A DNA stretch of 64,000 bases from JAKPAM01 sp047601745 (lineage in GTDB: Bacteria; Pseudomonadota; Gammaproteobacteria; Burkholderiales; Burkholderiaceae_E): contig JASGIS010000001.1 of NCBI GenBank assembly GCA_047601745.1, forward strand, positions 3,968,001 to 4,032,000, in the 5' to 3' direction. The notes beneath the pieces were generated by a model that did no database searches, was not told the DNA's origin, and saw only the letters and a program-made list of their open reading frames with translations. The first letter of the stretch is position 1, and the number at the start of each line of letters is the position of its first letter. The position numbers were made by a program, and so were the translations under genes. Below are positions 28,367 through 37,217 of the stretch, one piece after another.

Positions 28367-29077
28367 GTGGCACAGCAGCAGTCGTTCGCGAATTGGGATC
28401 CGGTCGCTGCGGAGGCGTTCGCACCGGAGGATCTGGCCAGCATCTACAGGCTGCGCTATCGCGTGTACGTGCAGGAGCAGCACAAGGTCTATCCATGGAC
28501 CGACCACCAGCGGCAAAGCCTGTCCGACAGTTCCGATCCTTATGTCCGGCGCCATTTCGTCGTGCGCGACCCGCAGGGCGAGATCATCGCGGCGGTCCGC
28601 GCGCACACCGAGCCGATGCCCACGATCCAGCGCGCGCTGCGCTGGGACCTGTTCGAGTACTGGGCCGACGCGCCGCTGTACTACATCTCCAAGCTGGTCG
28701 TCGATCCGCGCTACCGCCGCTCGAAGGCGACATCGGTGCTGATGACCGCGCTGTACAAGGACTGGATCTCGATCGGCAGCCCGTTCGGCTTCCTGCACTG
28801 CGCAGAGCGCTTCGTGCCGCTGTACCGGCGGCTGGGTTTCCACACGTACGCGCGGCCGTTCGAGGACCTGTACGCGGGCTGGCAGGTGCCGATGCTGCTG
28901 CCGGCCGGCGACGAGGCGATGCACGCCCGTCACGCGAGCATCTATCTGCAATCGGGCGTGCGGCCGTCGCTGTCGGCGGCCGAGCGCTGGTTCGCCAGCC
29001 AGCGCCAGCCCGGCGGGCTGCTGTACCTGCCGGACCCGCCCGGATCCCAGCCGGTTCAGGCGGTCGAGCAACTGTAG
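28367..29077 (+). CDS. LuxI/FeeM-like N-acyltransferase (GNAT fold)
   Basis: A 236-residue GNAT-type protein of the autoinducer-synthase/N-acyl amino acid synthase type. The segment IYRLRYRVYVQEQHKVYPW is the hallmark R.RYxVy start, followed by HFVVRDPQGEIIAAVRAHTE, YISKLVVDPRYRRSKATSVLM and LHCAERFVPLYRRLGFHTYA. Such enzymes join an acyl group from acyl-ACP or acyl-CoA to an amino compound. The GTG at 28367 is chosen for its GAGGAAA ribosome site at 28357-28363; the frame is open further upstream. Its 3' end overlaps the convergent diiron gene by 22 bases. The product is unknown. Confidence 0.8.
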   Translation: MAQQQSFANWDPVAAEAFAPEDLASIYRLRYRVYVQEQHKVYPWTDHQRQSLSDSSDPYVRRHFVVRDPQGEIIAAVRAHTEPMPTIQRALRWDLFEYWADAPLYYISKLVVDPRYRRSKATSVLMTALYKDWISIGSPFGFLHCAERFVPLYRRLGFHTYARPFEDLYAGWQVPMLLPAGDEAMHARHASIYLQSGVRPSLSAAERWFASQRQPGGLLYLPDPPGSQPVQAVEQL

Positions 29078-29715
29078 TCGGCGTGATCGAACATCGCCCG
29101 GTACATGTCGCCGGCCAGGCGCGCGGTCCGGGCCATCTGCGTCCATTCGACGTCGGTCATCGCGTTGCGCTCGAGCACTTCCATCAGCTCGGCGCTATGG
29201 GTGACGTCGGTCTCGGCGTGGCTGAGCAGGAACGACGCCTGCGAGCGGTCGAGCTTCAGGTTCTGCAGCACCTGCCGGCCATAGCGGCCGCCGTGCGTGG
29301 CGCCGATGCCTTCGAGGACCGCGGCGATCGCCAGCCTCGCCGGCGGACACTGCGTCGCGGCCCAGAGGTTCAGGCCGATATAAGCCTGCGTCGACGGATG
29401 CGGAGGCAGTTGCCGGGGCGACTCGCCCGCATAACCGGTGTTGCGAAGGTCGTCGAGCACCCAGCGCCAGTGCGTATGCTCTTCTTCGGCGTGCCGAAGC
29501 AGGTATTCCTTGATCTGTTCGAAGCGCCAGTCGCAATTGACCGAGGCCAGCGCGAACGTATAAGGACCCGAATACGTCTGGTGGAACAGCGTGGTCAGCA
29601 GCACGTGGTAGTCGGGCATGGTCAGCGCGTTGACCAGACTGGCCCTGCACAAGCGGTTGTCGGGGAACTGGTCGATCGCTTGACGGACGGATTCCTTGAA
29701 CTGATTCAGGCTCAT
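29056..29715 (-). CDS. Heme-oxygenase-like diiron oxidase (iron-containing redox enzyme family)
   Basis: A 219-residue all-helical protein of the TenA/PqqC/heme-oxygenase-like fold. Candidate metal ligands: E77/H80 in HAEEEHTHW, E135 in LEGIGATHGG, and H166, D170 and H173 in SHAETDVTHSAEL. This H.E.D..H spacing is typical of the HDO group that includes UndA, BesC and the SznF central domain, which use O2 for C-C or N-oxygenation chemistry. The ATG at 29715 has GGAAG five bases upstream. The frame is open far beyond but is antisense to other genes. Overlap with the acyltransferase gene suggests a joint pathway. The substrate is unknown. Confidence 0.8.
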   Translation of the reverse strand: MSLNQFKESVRQAIDQFPDNRLCRASLVNALTMPDYHVLLTTLFHQTYSGPYTFALASVNCDWRFEQIKEYLLRHAEEEHTHWRWVLDDLRNTGYAGESPRQLPPHPSTQAYIGLNLWAATQCPPARLAIAAVLEGIGATHGGRYGRQVLQNLKLDRSQASFLLSHAETDVTHSAELMEVLERNAMTDVEWTQMARTARLAGDMYRAMFDHADYSCSTA

Positions 29716-29792
29716 AAGTCTTCCAGGGTTATGAAGAGGAGGCCTGTCCGATTCTAATCGAGCGAGGATCGGCGTCCAGCGTTTTCGCGAGA

Positions 29793-32700
29793 TCAGCGCG
29801 ACAAGGTCTCGAGATCGCGCGGCTGCTGTGGGGCCGGCGAGACGATGGCATCGGCGCGTCCCAGAAGCCAGTTGCGGATCGGCACGTTCTGCGTGAAGCC
29901 GAAGTCGCGCCATTCCTTCTCGAACTGGGCGATCGGCATCGGCGACGCCACGCCATAACCCTGGACATAAGTGGTGCCGATCTGCGCGACGGCCTGCAGC
30001 GCCGCCAGGTCCTCGACCCATTCGGCGACGGTCTCCAGCTTCAGGTCGTTGACCAGCGCGACGATCGTGCGCGTGATCGCCAGGTTCTCCGGCCGCACGC
30101 CCAGGTCGCGGATGAACTCGCCGTCGATCTTGATGATCGACGCCGGCAGTTGCGTCAGGTACTTGAACGACGTGTAACCGGCGCCGAAATCGTCGAGCGC
30201 GATGCGCGCGCCCAGCGCGATGAAGCCTTCGAGCACCCGGCGGCTGTGCGCGAGGTCGAACAGCGCGACCGACTCGGTGATCTCGATGCACAGCCTGCGT
30301 GTCGCCTGCGGGTGCGCGGCCAGCGTCTGCATGACGTGGTCGATGAAGCGCTCGTCGTTCAGCGAGGTCGCGCTGAAGTTCACCGACAGCCAGCGCAGGT
30401 CGACCTGGTGGGGCACCACGCGTTCGAGCCAGGCGATCGCCTGGTCCAGCACCCAACGATCGACGATCGACATGACGCCGTTGCGTTCGGCCGCGTGCAC
30501 GAACTGCGCCGGATGCATCAGCGTGCCGTCCACGTCCTTCATGCGGATCAGCGCCTCGGCGCAAAGCTGCCGGTCGCTGCCCTGGACGCGGACGATCGGC
30601 TGCAGGTACAGCACCAGGCTCTCGGTCGGCAGGTGGTCCTTCAACTGCGTCAGCAGCCGGATCTCCTCGATCCGGTCCTTCAGCTCCAGGCTGCTCGCGC
30701 CATAAGCGACGACGCTGCCGGGTCCCTTGGCCTTCGCTTCGCCGCAGGCGGCGTCGGCGCTCACCAGCGTGTCGCGGAAGCTGATGCTGGCATCGGCCTG
30801 GATGACGCCGGCGCTGCAGCTCGCGGTCACCGACTTGGTGCCGCCGCAGATCGCATAAGGGCTCGCGCAGATCGCCGTGACGATCCGCCGGGCGCGCATG
30901 ATCGCCTGCTGCAGGTCGTCGACGACCTGCACGACGACGAACTCGTCACCGCCGATGCGGCACGCGGTCATGCCCTCGACGCATTCGCCGCGGATCCGGT
31001 TAGCGACTTCCTTCAGCACGTCGTCGCCGGCGACGTGGCCGAACAGGTCGTTGATCAGCTTGAAGCGGTCCAGGTCGAAGAACGAGATCGCGATCGTCGC
31101 GCCGGCCGGCAGCGTCTTCTTCTGCTGCTCGACGTGGGCTTCGAGCGCGCGGCGGTTCATCAGGTCCGTCAGGTGGTCGCGCTCGGCGATCCGGATCAGC
31201 TCGCGCTCGGCGATCTTGCGGTCGGTGATGTCCTGGATCGCGCCTTCGACGATCCCGCTCGACAGCGTCAGGTTGATCGAGAACTGGCGCGCCTGCAGCG
31301 GACCGTGCCGCGATTCGACGTCGAAGTCGATCGCCTGATGGCCGTCGCCGAGCTGGTCGATGCGCGTGGCGACCTCGTCGCTGCCCAGCAGCCCGGACAG
31401 CGGCTCGCCGGCGACCAGGTGCGCCGTCGTGCCTTCGAACAGCCGGGCGAACGCCGGATTCCAGTAGGTGAGGCTGCCGTCGACCGAGGCGCGGAACAGC
31501 GCCGTCGCGTTGCGCCGGTACATGTCCCGGTACGATCGCAGCACCGTGACCGACCGCGCTTCGGCCGACAGGCGGCGATCGCGGTCGATGCGGATCTGCT
31601 CGCCCAGCGCGGCGCCCATCAGCAGCGCGGCGACCAGCGCGCCGCCGACGTTGTTGATGCCCGGCGGCAGCACCGGCAGCAGGCCGCTGGCGAAGCCGAC
31701 CTCGGCCAGCACGCCGGCGAAGTTGACGAACCACGACAGCGCGAACCAGCGCGCCGATACCGAGCCCGTCCGGCGGATCACCGTCACCAGCGACCACAGC
31801 ATCACGCTGGTGCCGATCGCGCTGACGCCCCACAGCAGCAGCAGATAGCCGGCCATCGACATCGGCACCGCCAGCAGCGTCAGCAGCGCGCAACTGATCC
31901 GCACCGCGGCGATCCGCCGCGTATGGCCGATCGTCTCCAGTTCGCGCCGGAACAGCGATTCGAACAGGACGGCCGTGTACAGCGCGCAGGCGCCCAGGAA
32001 GAATCGCCGCAGGAAGACCTGGGCGTCCAGCGGCCAGACGTCGGCCATCCAGACGTGCAGGTGGCCGGTCGACAGCGCGGCCGCGCCCAGGCTGCAGACG
32101 ATCCATCCGGCGAAGACCGTGAACATCGAGGACTGGACCCGGATCACGATGACCAGGCAGAAGATCGACAGCAGCGCCAGGCTGCCGAGCAGGACGCCGC
32201 CGATGCGCTCGAAATTGCGCACGTAGTTCTCGTAGTCCAGATCGGTCCACAGCCGCGCGGTCAGGCGCGCGGGGCCGGCGGATTCGAGGCGGGCGATGAT
32301 CTGCAGATCGCGGCCGACGTAGTCGTGCAGCGGGATCAGCAGGCCGGCCGCGCTGTGGCGCACGCTCTGGTTGGCCGGACTGCGGCGGTCGCCCGATTCG
32401 TACACCAGCGTCTGTCCGTCGGCGTCGAGCACCCAGATCGCATAGCGGACCAGGTGCCGCGACGGCAGGTCGAACAGCGGATGCCGGGCGTAATCCTGCC
32501 GTTGCAGCGGCACGCTGAGCCAGAACGGCTTTTCCGAGCGGTTCAGTTCGATCGTCTCGCGGTCGTGCGGCAGCGTGTGCAGCGTGAGCAGCGCCTGCGC
32601 GAGCGTCGTCCCGGCTCCGTCCGCTTCTTCGAACGCGGCCAGATTCTTGAGCGGGATCGCTTCGCTCTCGCCGGACGAGGCCAGGAACTTCATCGTCATC

Positions 32701-32867
32701 AGCGTCAGCAGCGCCACCAGCACGACCGCCGCCCAGCCGACCGCGCGTTCGAAAGGCGGAGTGGGGGCGGGATCGATACGGGCCTGCGCCGCGATCGATT
32801 CGCTGTTGACCAGGGAATCCGGCGAAACCCTAGTGTCTTTTACGGTGGAGGACGTTGCATTTTCCAC
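29793..32867 (-). CDS. Membrane GGDEF-EAL c-di-GMP enzyme with PAS domain
   Basis: A 1024-residue protein. A first membrane helix lies at about residues 45-65, a periplasmic domain at about 70-225, then about seven helices (7TMR-DISM-like) to about residue 425. A PAS domain follows (RNATALFRASVDGSLTYWNPAFARLF). The GGDEF domain has an intact RIGGDEFVVV, and the EAL domain has EALIR, VNFSAT, IEITES, DDFGAG, KIDGEF and VQGYG. The usual EGVE motif is EWVED, with Gly changed to Trp beside the catalytic Glu. Both activities are possible. It lies 77 bases upstream of the diiron gene on the same strand. Confidence 0.9.
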   Translation of the reverse strand: MENATSSTVKDTRVSPDSLVNSESIAAQARIDPAPTPPFERAVGWAAVVLVALLTLMTMKFLASSGESEAIPLKNLAAFEEADGAGTTLAQALLTLHTLPHDRETIELNRSEKPFWLSVPLQRQDYARHPLFDLPSRHLVRYAIWVLDADGQTLVYESGDRRSPANQSVRHSAAGLLIPLHDYVGRDLQIIARLESAGPARLTARLWTDLDYENYVRNFERIGGVLLGSLALLSIFCLVIVIRVQSSMFTVFAGWIVCSLGAAALSTGHLHVWMADVWPLDAQVFLRRFFLGACALYTAVLFESLFRRELETIGHTRRIAAVRISCALLTLLAVPMSMAGYLLLLWGVSAIGTSVMLWSLVTVIRRTGSVSARWFALSWFVNFAGVLAEVGFASGLLPVLPPGINNVGGALVAALLMGAALGEQIRIDRDRRLSAEARSVTVLRSYRDMYRRNATALFRASVDGSLTYWNPAFARLFEGTTAHLVAGEPLSGLLGSDEVATRIDQLGDGHQAIDFDVESRHGPLQARQFSINLTLSSGIVEGAIQDITDRKIAERELIRIAERDHLTDLMNRRALEAHVEQQKKTLPAGATIAISFFDLDRFKLINDLFGHVAGDDVLKEVANRIRGECVEGMTACRIGGDEFVVVQVVDDLQQAIMRARRIVTAICASPYAICGGTKSVTASCSAGVIQADASISFRDTLVSADAACGEAKAKGPGSVVAYGASSLELKDRIEEIRLLTQLKDHLPTESLVLYLQPIVRVQGSDRQLCAEALIRMKDVDGTLMHPAQFVHAAERNGVMSIVDRWVLDQAIAWLERVVPHQVDLRWLSVNFSATSLNDERFIDHVMQTLAAHPQATRRLCIEITESVALFDLAHSRRVLEGFIALGARIALDDFGAGYTSFKYLTQLPASIIKIDGEFIRDLGVRPENLAITRTIVALVNDLKLETVAEWVEDLAALQAVAQIGTTYVQGYGVASPMPIAQFEKEWRDFGFTQNVPIRNWLLGRADAIVSPAPQQPRDLETLSR

Positions 32868-33093
32868 GCCACCAATATAGAGAGGGGCCGGATCGGACTG
32901 CTGCGGCCGCCGACGGGGATCGGCTTTGGCCGGATGACTGGTCAGCGGCGCGACGCCTGACGTCCGTCGGCGTTGAAGCCTGCCCGTGCGGGTTCGACTG
33001 GGCCGGGCGCCCGGCCGCGCATCGCCGGGTTCGCCGAAAGAATCCGCATATCATGTCAGCCGTTCCGAACCACCTCCGAGCAACGGGAAAACC

Positions 33094-34248
33094 ATGATTG
33101 AACGCACGCTATTCAGCGAAGACCACGAAAAATTCCGCGATACGGTACGCAAGTTCCTCGAAAAAGAGGTCGTCCCGTTCCATGCCGAATGGGAGGACCA
33201 GGGCTACGTCGACCGCAAGGTCTGGGAGAAGGCGGGCGAGGCGGGGCTGCTGTGCACGTCGATGCCCGAGGAGTACGGCGGATTCGGCGCCGACAAGCTG
33301 TACCAGGTCGTGCTGATGGAAGAGATCAGCCGGGTCGGCGCGTCGGGCCTGGGTTTCGGCCTGCATTCCGAGATCGTCGCCCCTTATATCCTGAACTACG
33401 GCTCCGAGGAGCAGAAGCGGCGCTACCTGCCGCAGATGGCCTCCGGCAAGGTGATCGGGGCGATCGCGATGACCGAGCCGGCCGCCGGCTCCGACCTGCA
33501 GGGGATCAAGTCGACCGCGATCCGCCAGGGCGACGAGTATCTGCTCAACGGCTCGAAGACCTTCATTACCAACGGCTACCACGCCGACGTGGTCATCGTC
33601 GTCGCCAAGACCCGTCCGGACGCCGGCGCCAAGGGGACGAGCCTGCTGCTCGTCGACCGCGGCATGCCGGGTTTCGAGAAGGGCAAGCGGCTCAAGAAGC
33701 TGGGCCTGAAGGCGCAGGACACGTCCGAGCTGTTCTTCGACAACGTCAAGGTCCCCGTCTCGCAACTGCTCGGCCAGGAGAACCAGGGATTCATCTACCT
33801 GATGCAGGAGCTGCCCTGGGAGCGGATGCAGATCGCGATCGGCGCGATCGCCAACGCGCAGGCCGCGATCGACTGGACGCTCGACTACGTGCGCGAGCGC
33901 AAGGTGTTCGGCACGACGGTCTCCAGCTATCAGAACACGCGCTTCACGCTGGCCGAGCTGCAGACCGAGGTGCAGATCGGACGCGTGTTCGTCGACCGCT
34001 GCATGGAGCTGCTGATGGAGAAGCGGCTCGACACCGCGACCGCGTCGATGGCCAAGTACTGGTGCTCGGACCTGCAGTGCAAGGTGCTCGACGAGTGCCT
34101 GCAACTGCACGGCGGTTATGGCTTCATGTGGGAATACCCGGTTACCCGCTCTTATGCCGACGCCCGCGTCCAGCGCATCTACGGCGGCACCAACGAGATC
34201 ATGAAGGAAGTGATCACGCGGTCGATGGGGCTGGGCGCCCCCCGCTAA
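33094..34248 (+). CDS. Acyl-CoA dehydrogenase
   Basis: A 384-residue flavoenzyme that introduces the alpha-beta double bond in acyl-CoA. Family signatures: IAMTEPAAGSDLQGIKSTAIR near residue 128 (FAD and acyl-CoA binding), FITNGYHADVVIVVAKT, and QLHGGYGFMWEYPVTRSYADARVQRIYGGTNEIMKEVI at the C-terminus. The ATG at 33094 gives the normal MIERTLFSEDHEKFRDTVRKF start. It lies 193 bases upstream of livH in the same direction. With the later acyl-CoA ligase it suggests that the imported substrate is activated and then oxidised. Confidence 0.92.
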   Translation: MIERTLFSEDHEKFRDTVRKFLEKEVVPFHAEWEDQGYVDRKVWEKAGEAGLLCTSMPEEYGGFGADKLYQVVLMEEISRVGASGLGFGLHSEIVAPYILNYGSEEQKRRYLPQMASGKVIGAIAMTEPAAGSDLQGIKSTAIRQGDEYLLNGSKTFITNGYHADVVIVVAKTRPDAGAKGTSLLLVDRGMPGFEKGKRLKKLGLKAQDTSELFFDNVKVPVSQLLGQENQGFIYLMQELPWERMQIAIGAIANAQAAIDWTLDYVRERKVFGTTVSSYQNTRFTLAELQTEVQIGRVFVDRCMELLMEKRLDTATASMAKYWCSDLQCKVLDECLQLHGGYGFMWEYPVTRSYADARVQRIYGGTNEIMKEVITRSMGLGAPR

Positions 34249-34441
34249 GCGCCCCGGGGCGGCGCGCCGCGCCGCCTCCGGTCTGCCCCTATGCGGGAAA
34301 GCGAGGGGTAAGCCGAACGTCAGCTTTCGTCCGGGCCGGTGCTAGACTCGACGCGCGATCGAGCGGCCGGCGGTACGGTGACCGGGCCTCTCGATGTCGC
34401 GGGGGCGGAACCTGCCGGCGCGGTCGGACGAAGGGAGACAC

Positions 34442-35320
34442 ATGTTGGAGTTCCTCCAACTGGCGATTGCGGGCGTGGCGATCGGCTGCATCTACGCGCT
34501 GATCGCGCTGGGCTTCGTCCTGATCTACAAGGCGACCGAGGTCGTCAACTTCGCGCAGGGCGACGTGATGATGCTGGGCGCCTTCGTGGCGTTCACGTTC
34601 GCCGAGATGTGGAAGCTGCCGTTCGTGCTGTCGGTCGTGCTGGCGATCGCCGTGCTCGCCGGGTTCGGCGCGCTGTTCGACCGGCTGCTGCTGCGGCCGA
34701 TCATCGGCCAGCCGACCTTCGCGGCCGTGATGGTGACGATCGCCGCCGGCTTCGTCATCCGCGGCGTCGCGACGATGATCCCCGGCTGGGGCACCGACAC
34801 GCACGCGCTGAAGGCGCCGTGGTCCGACGGCACGCTGCAGGCCGGCGGCCTGATCATCTCGACCGACCACCTGGCGATCATCGGCCTGACCGCCGCGCTG
34901 TGCGCGCTGCTGTACCTGTTCTTCAAGAAGACGCGCGTCGGCGTCGCGATGCAGGCGTCGTCGCAGAACCAGCTCGCCGCGTACTACATGGGCATCCCGG
35001 TGCGGCGGATCAACACGCTGATCTGGGCGATCTCGGCCGGTGTCGCGGCGTTCGCCGCGGTGCTGCTGGCGCCGGTGCAGTTCGTGCACAGCAACATGGG
35101 CTTCGTCGGCATGAAGGCGTTCCCGGCCGCCGTGGTCGGCGGTTTCGGCAGCATCCCCGGGGCGATCGTCGGCGGGCTGATCATCGGCCTGGTCGAGACC
35201 TTCGCCGGTTTCTACCTGCCCGAAGGCTTCAAGGACACGGCGCCGTACATCGTCGTGCTGCTGGTGCTGATCGTGCGCCCGTCCGGCATCTTCGCCGAGA
35301 TGCGCCGCAAGAAGGTCTGA
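34442..35320 (+). CDS. livH: Branched-chain amino acid-type ABC transporter permease (LivH)
   Basis: A 292-residue inner-membrane permease of the HAAT family. Typical sequence: LQLAIAGVAIGCIYALIALGFVLIYKATEVVNFAQGDVMMLGAF at the N-terminus and AAVVGGFGSIPGAIVGGLIIGLVET near residue 230. The ATG at 34442 has an AGGGAGA ribosome site. It is first in a tightly packed livHMGF set (4-base gap to livM). HAAT systems import branched-chain amino acids but also aromatic acids, amides and other compounds. Confidence 0.93.
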   Translation: MLEFLQLAIAGVAIGCIYALIALGFVLIYKATEVVNFAQGDVMMLGAFVAFTFAEMWKLPFVLSVVLAIAVLAGFGALFDRLLLRPIIGQPTFAAVMVTIAAGFVIRGVATMIPGWGTDTHALKAPWSDGTLQAGGLIISTDHLAIIGLTAALCALLYLFFKKTRVGVAMQASSQNQLAAYYMGIPVRRINTLIWAISAGVAAFAAVLLAPVQFVHSNMGFVGMKAFPAAVVGGFGSIPGAIVGGLIIGLVETFAGFYLPEGFKDTAPYIVVLLVLIVRPSGIFAEMRRKKV

Positions 35321-35324
35321 CGCG

Positions 35325-36401
35325 ATGCGCTTCCTGTTCAAGACCCGCTACGAGCAAGACCTGCGGCTGTTCAAGGACCGCCACCAGGCGTTCTGGTACG
35401 CGCTGCTGATCGTCGCGCTGCTGCTGGCGCCGCTGGGGATCTCCGAGTACTACCAGACGCAGTTCACGCTGGTGTTCATCTCGAGCATCGTCGGCTTCGG
35501 GCTGATGCTGCTGACCGGCTTCACCGGCCAGATGTCGATGGGACACGCCGCGTTCCTGGCGATCGGCGCCTATACCGAAGCCGTGCTGCAGGCGCAGGGC
35601 TGGCCGTTCGTGCTCAGCGCGCCGGCCGGCATGCTGCTGGCCGGGCTGACCGGCCTCGTCATCGGCGTGCCCGCGCTGCGGCTGACCGGCATCTACCTGG
35701 CGATCGCGACGCTGGCGTTCGGCTTCTGCGTCGAGGAGATCCTGGCCCGCTGGGAATCGGTCACCGGCGGCAACTCCGGGCTGATGGTGTCGTCGCTCAA
35801 GCTGCTGACCGAACCGCTGCCGGCCGGCGTGCCGTTCTATTACCTGTGCCTGTTCTGCGTGGTCGCCGTCGCCGTGCTCAGCGCCAACCTGCTGCGATCG
35901 CCGACCGGCCGGGCATTCATCGCGATCCGCGACTCCGAGGTCTCGGCGCAGAGCATGGGCGTGAACCTGGCGCGCTTCAAGACGACCAGCTTCGCGATCT
36001 CGGCGGCGATGACCGGGCTGGCCGGCGCGCTGTACGCGCATCAGATCATGTTCATCAGCCCCGAGCAGTTCACGCTGATGGTGTCGATCGAGTTCCTGAT
36101 GATGATCGTCATCGGCGGTCTCGGCTCGCTGCACGGCGCGGTGTTCGGCGCGATCTTTCTGATCATGCTGCCGCAGGGCATCTCGGTGGCCAAGGACTAC
36201 CTGCCGGCCGTGCTGGCCGAGCAGACCGGCCTGAAGATGGTGATCTTCGGGTTGATCATGATCGTGTTCGTGCTGTTCGAGCCGCAGGGGCTGTACGGCC
36301 GGTGGATCAAGATCCGCACGTACTTCTCGATGTTCCCGCTTTACAAGAAGGGGATGTTCAGCCGCCAGAAGGCTTATCAGAAATCCGAGCGGGTGCACTG
36401 A
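35325..36401 (+). CDS. livM: Branched-chain amino acid-type ABC transporter permease (LivM)
   Basis: A 358-residue permease partner of LivH. It has an extra N-terminal soluble segment (RFLFKTRYEQDLRLFKDRHQ) before the first helix. Family motifs follow: LTGFTGQMSMGHAAFLAIGAYTEA, IYLAIATLAFGFCVEEIL, GRAFIAIRDSEVSAQSMGVNLARFK and MIVIGGLGSLHGAVFGAIFL. Its stop codon overlaps the livG ATG by one base (TGATG), so translation is coupled. Confidence 0.93.
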   Translation: MRFLFKTRYEQDLRLFKDRHQAFWYALLIVALLLAPLGISEYYQTQFTLVFISSIVGFGLMLLTGFTGQMSMGHAAFLAIGAYTEAVLQAQGWPFVLSAPAGMLLAGLTGLVIGVPALRLTGIYLAIATLAFGFCVEEILARWESVTGGNSGLMVSSLKLLTEPLPAGVPFYYLCLFCVVAVAVLSANLLRSPTGRAFIAIRDSEVSAQSMGVNLARFKTTSFAISAAMTGLAGALYAHQIMFISPEQFTLMVSIEFLMMIVIGGLGSLHGAVFGAIFLIMLPQGISVAKDYLPAVLAEQTGLKMVIFGLIMIVFVLFEPQGLYGRWIKIRTYFSMFPLYKKGMFSRQKAYQKSERVH

Positions 36402-37159
36402 TGAGCTTCTTCAAGGTCGAGAACCTGACCAAGCGCTTCGGCGGCCTGACAGCCGTCGACAACGTCGATTTCGAGGTCCGCGCCGGCGAGGTCTACACGA
36501 TCATCGGCCCGAACGGCGCCGGCAAGACGACGATCTTCAACCTGGTGTCGCTGATCTATCCGGCCTCGTCGGGGCGCATCCTGTTCGAGGGCGACGACCT
36601 GACGGGGCTCGCGCCCGACCGCGTCGCTGCGCGCGGCATCGGCCGCACGTTCCAGAACATCGAGCTGTTCGAGCACGCGACGGTGCTGCAGAACCTGCTG
36701 ATCGGCCGCCACGCGCATACCCGCGTCAACGTGCTGGCCGACCTGCTGTTCCTGCCGTCGGTGCGCCGCCAGGAACTCGCGCACCGCGAGGCCGTCGAGC
36801 GCGTCATCGATTTCCTGAACCTGCAGAGCGTGCGCGACAGCGTCGTCGCCGGCCTGCCGTACGGCGTGCGCAAGGTCGTCGAGATGGCGCGCGCGCTGTG
36901 CACCGAGCCGCGGCTGCTGCTGCTCGACGAACCGTCGTCGGGGCTCAACGTCGAGGAGACCGACGACATGGCGTTCTGGATCCAGGACATCAAGAACGAA
37001 CTGGGCATCACCGTGCTGATGGTCGAGCACGACATGAGTCTGGTGTCGCGCGTGTCCGACCGGGTGCTGGCCGTCAACTACGGCAAGGTGCTGGCCGAGG
37101 GCACGCCGGCCGAGGTGCAGTCGCACCCGGAGGTCGTCGCCGCTTACCTCGGCCAGTAG
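36401..37159 (+). CDS. livG: ABC transporter ATP-binding protein (LivG)
   Basis: A 252-residue ATPase with Walker A GPNGAGKTTIFN near residue 36, the LivG-typical GIGRTFQNIELFEHATVLQNLLIGRH, and Walker B LLLLDEPSSGLN. The usual LSGGQ signature reads LPYGVRKVVEMARAL, as in many LivG proteins. It provides energy for LivHM together with LivF. The GC-rich frame is open far upstream, but the ATG at 36401 overlapping the livM stop is clear. Confidence 0.93.
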   Translation: MSFFKVENLTKRFGGLTAVDNVDFEVRAGEVYTIIGPNGAGKTTIFNLVSLIYPASSGRILFEGDDLTGLAPDRVAARGIGRTFQNIELFEHATVLQNLLIGRHAHTRVNVLADLLFLPSVRRQELAHREAVERVIDFLNLQSVRDSVVAGLPYGVRKVVEMARALCTEPRLLLLDEPSSGLNVEETDDMAFWIQDIKNELGITVLMVEHDMSLVSRVSDRVLAVNYGKVLAEGTPAEVQSHPEVVAAYLGQ

Positions 37160-37217
37160 CGGGCACGGCCATGACGCCCATCGAGCCCATCACGTCCATC
37201 GAGCAGGAGGGCACGCC

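Noticed and set aside
28313..29146. A 277-codon minus-strand frame opposite the acyltransferase
   Set aside because: Arg/His/Val-rich shadow composition; the plus-strand frame has clear GNAT motifs and a ribosome site.
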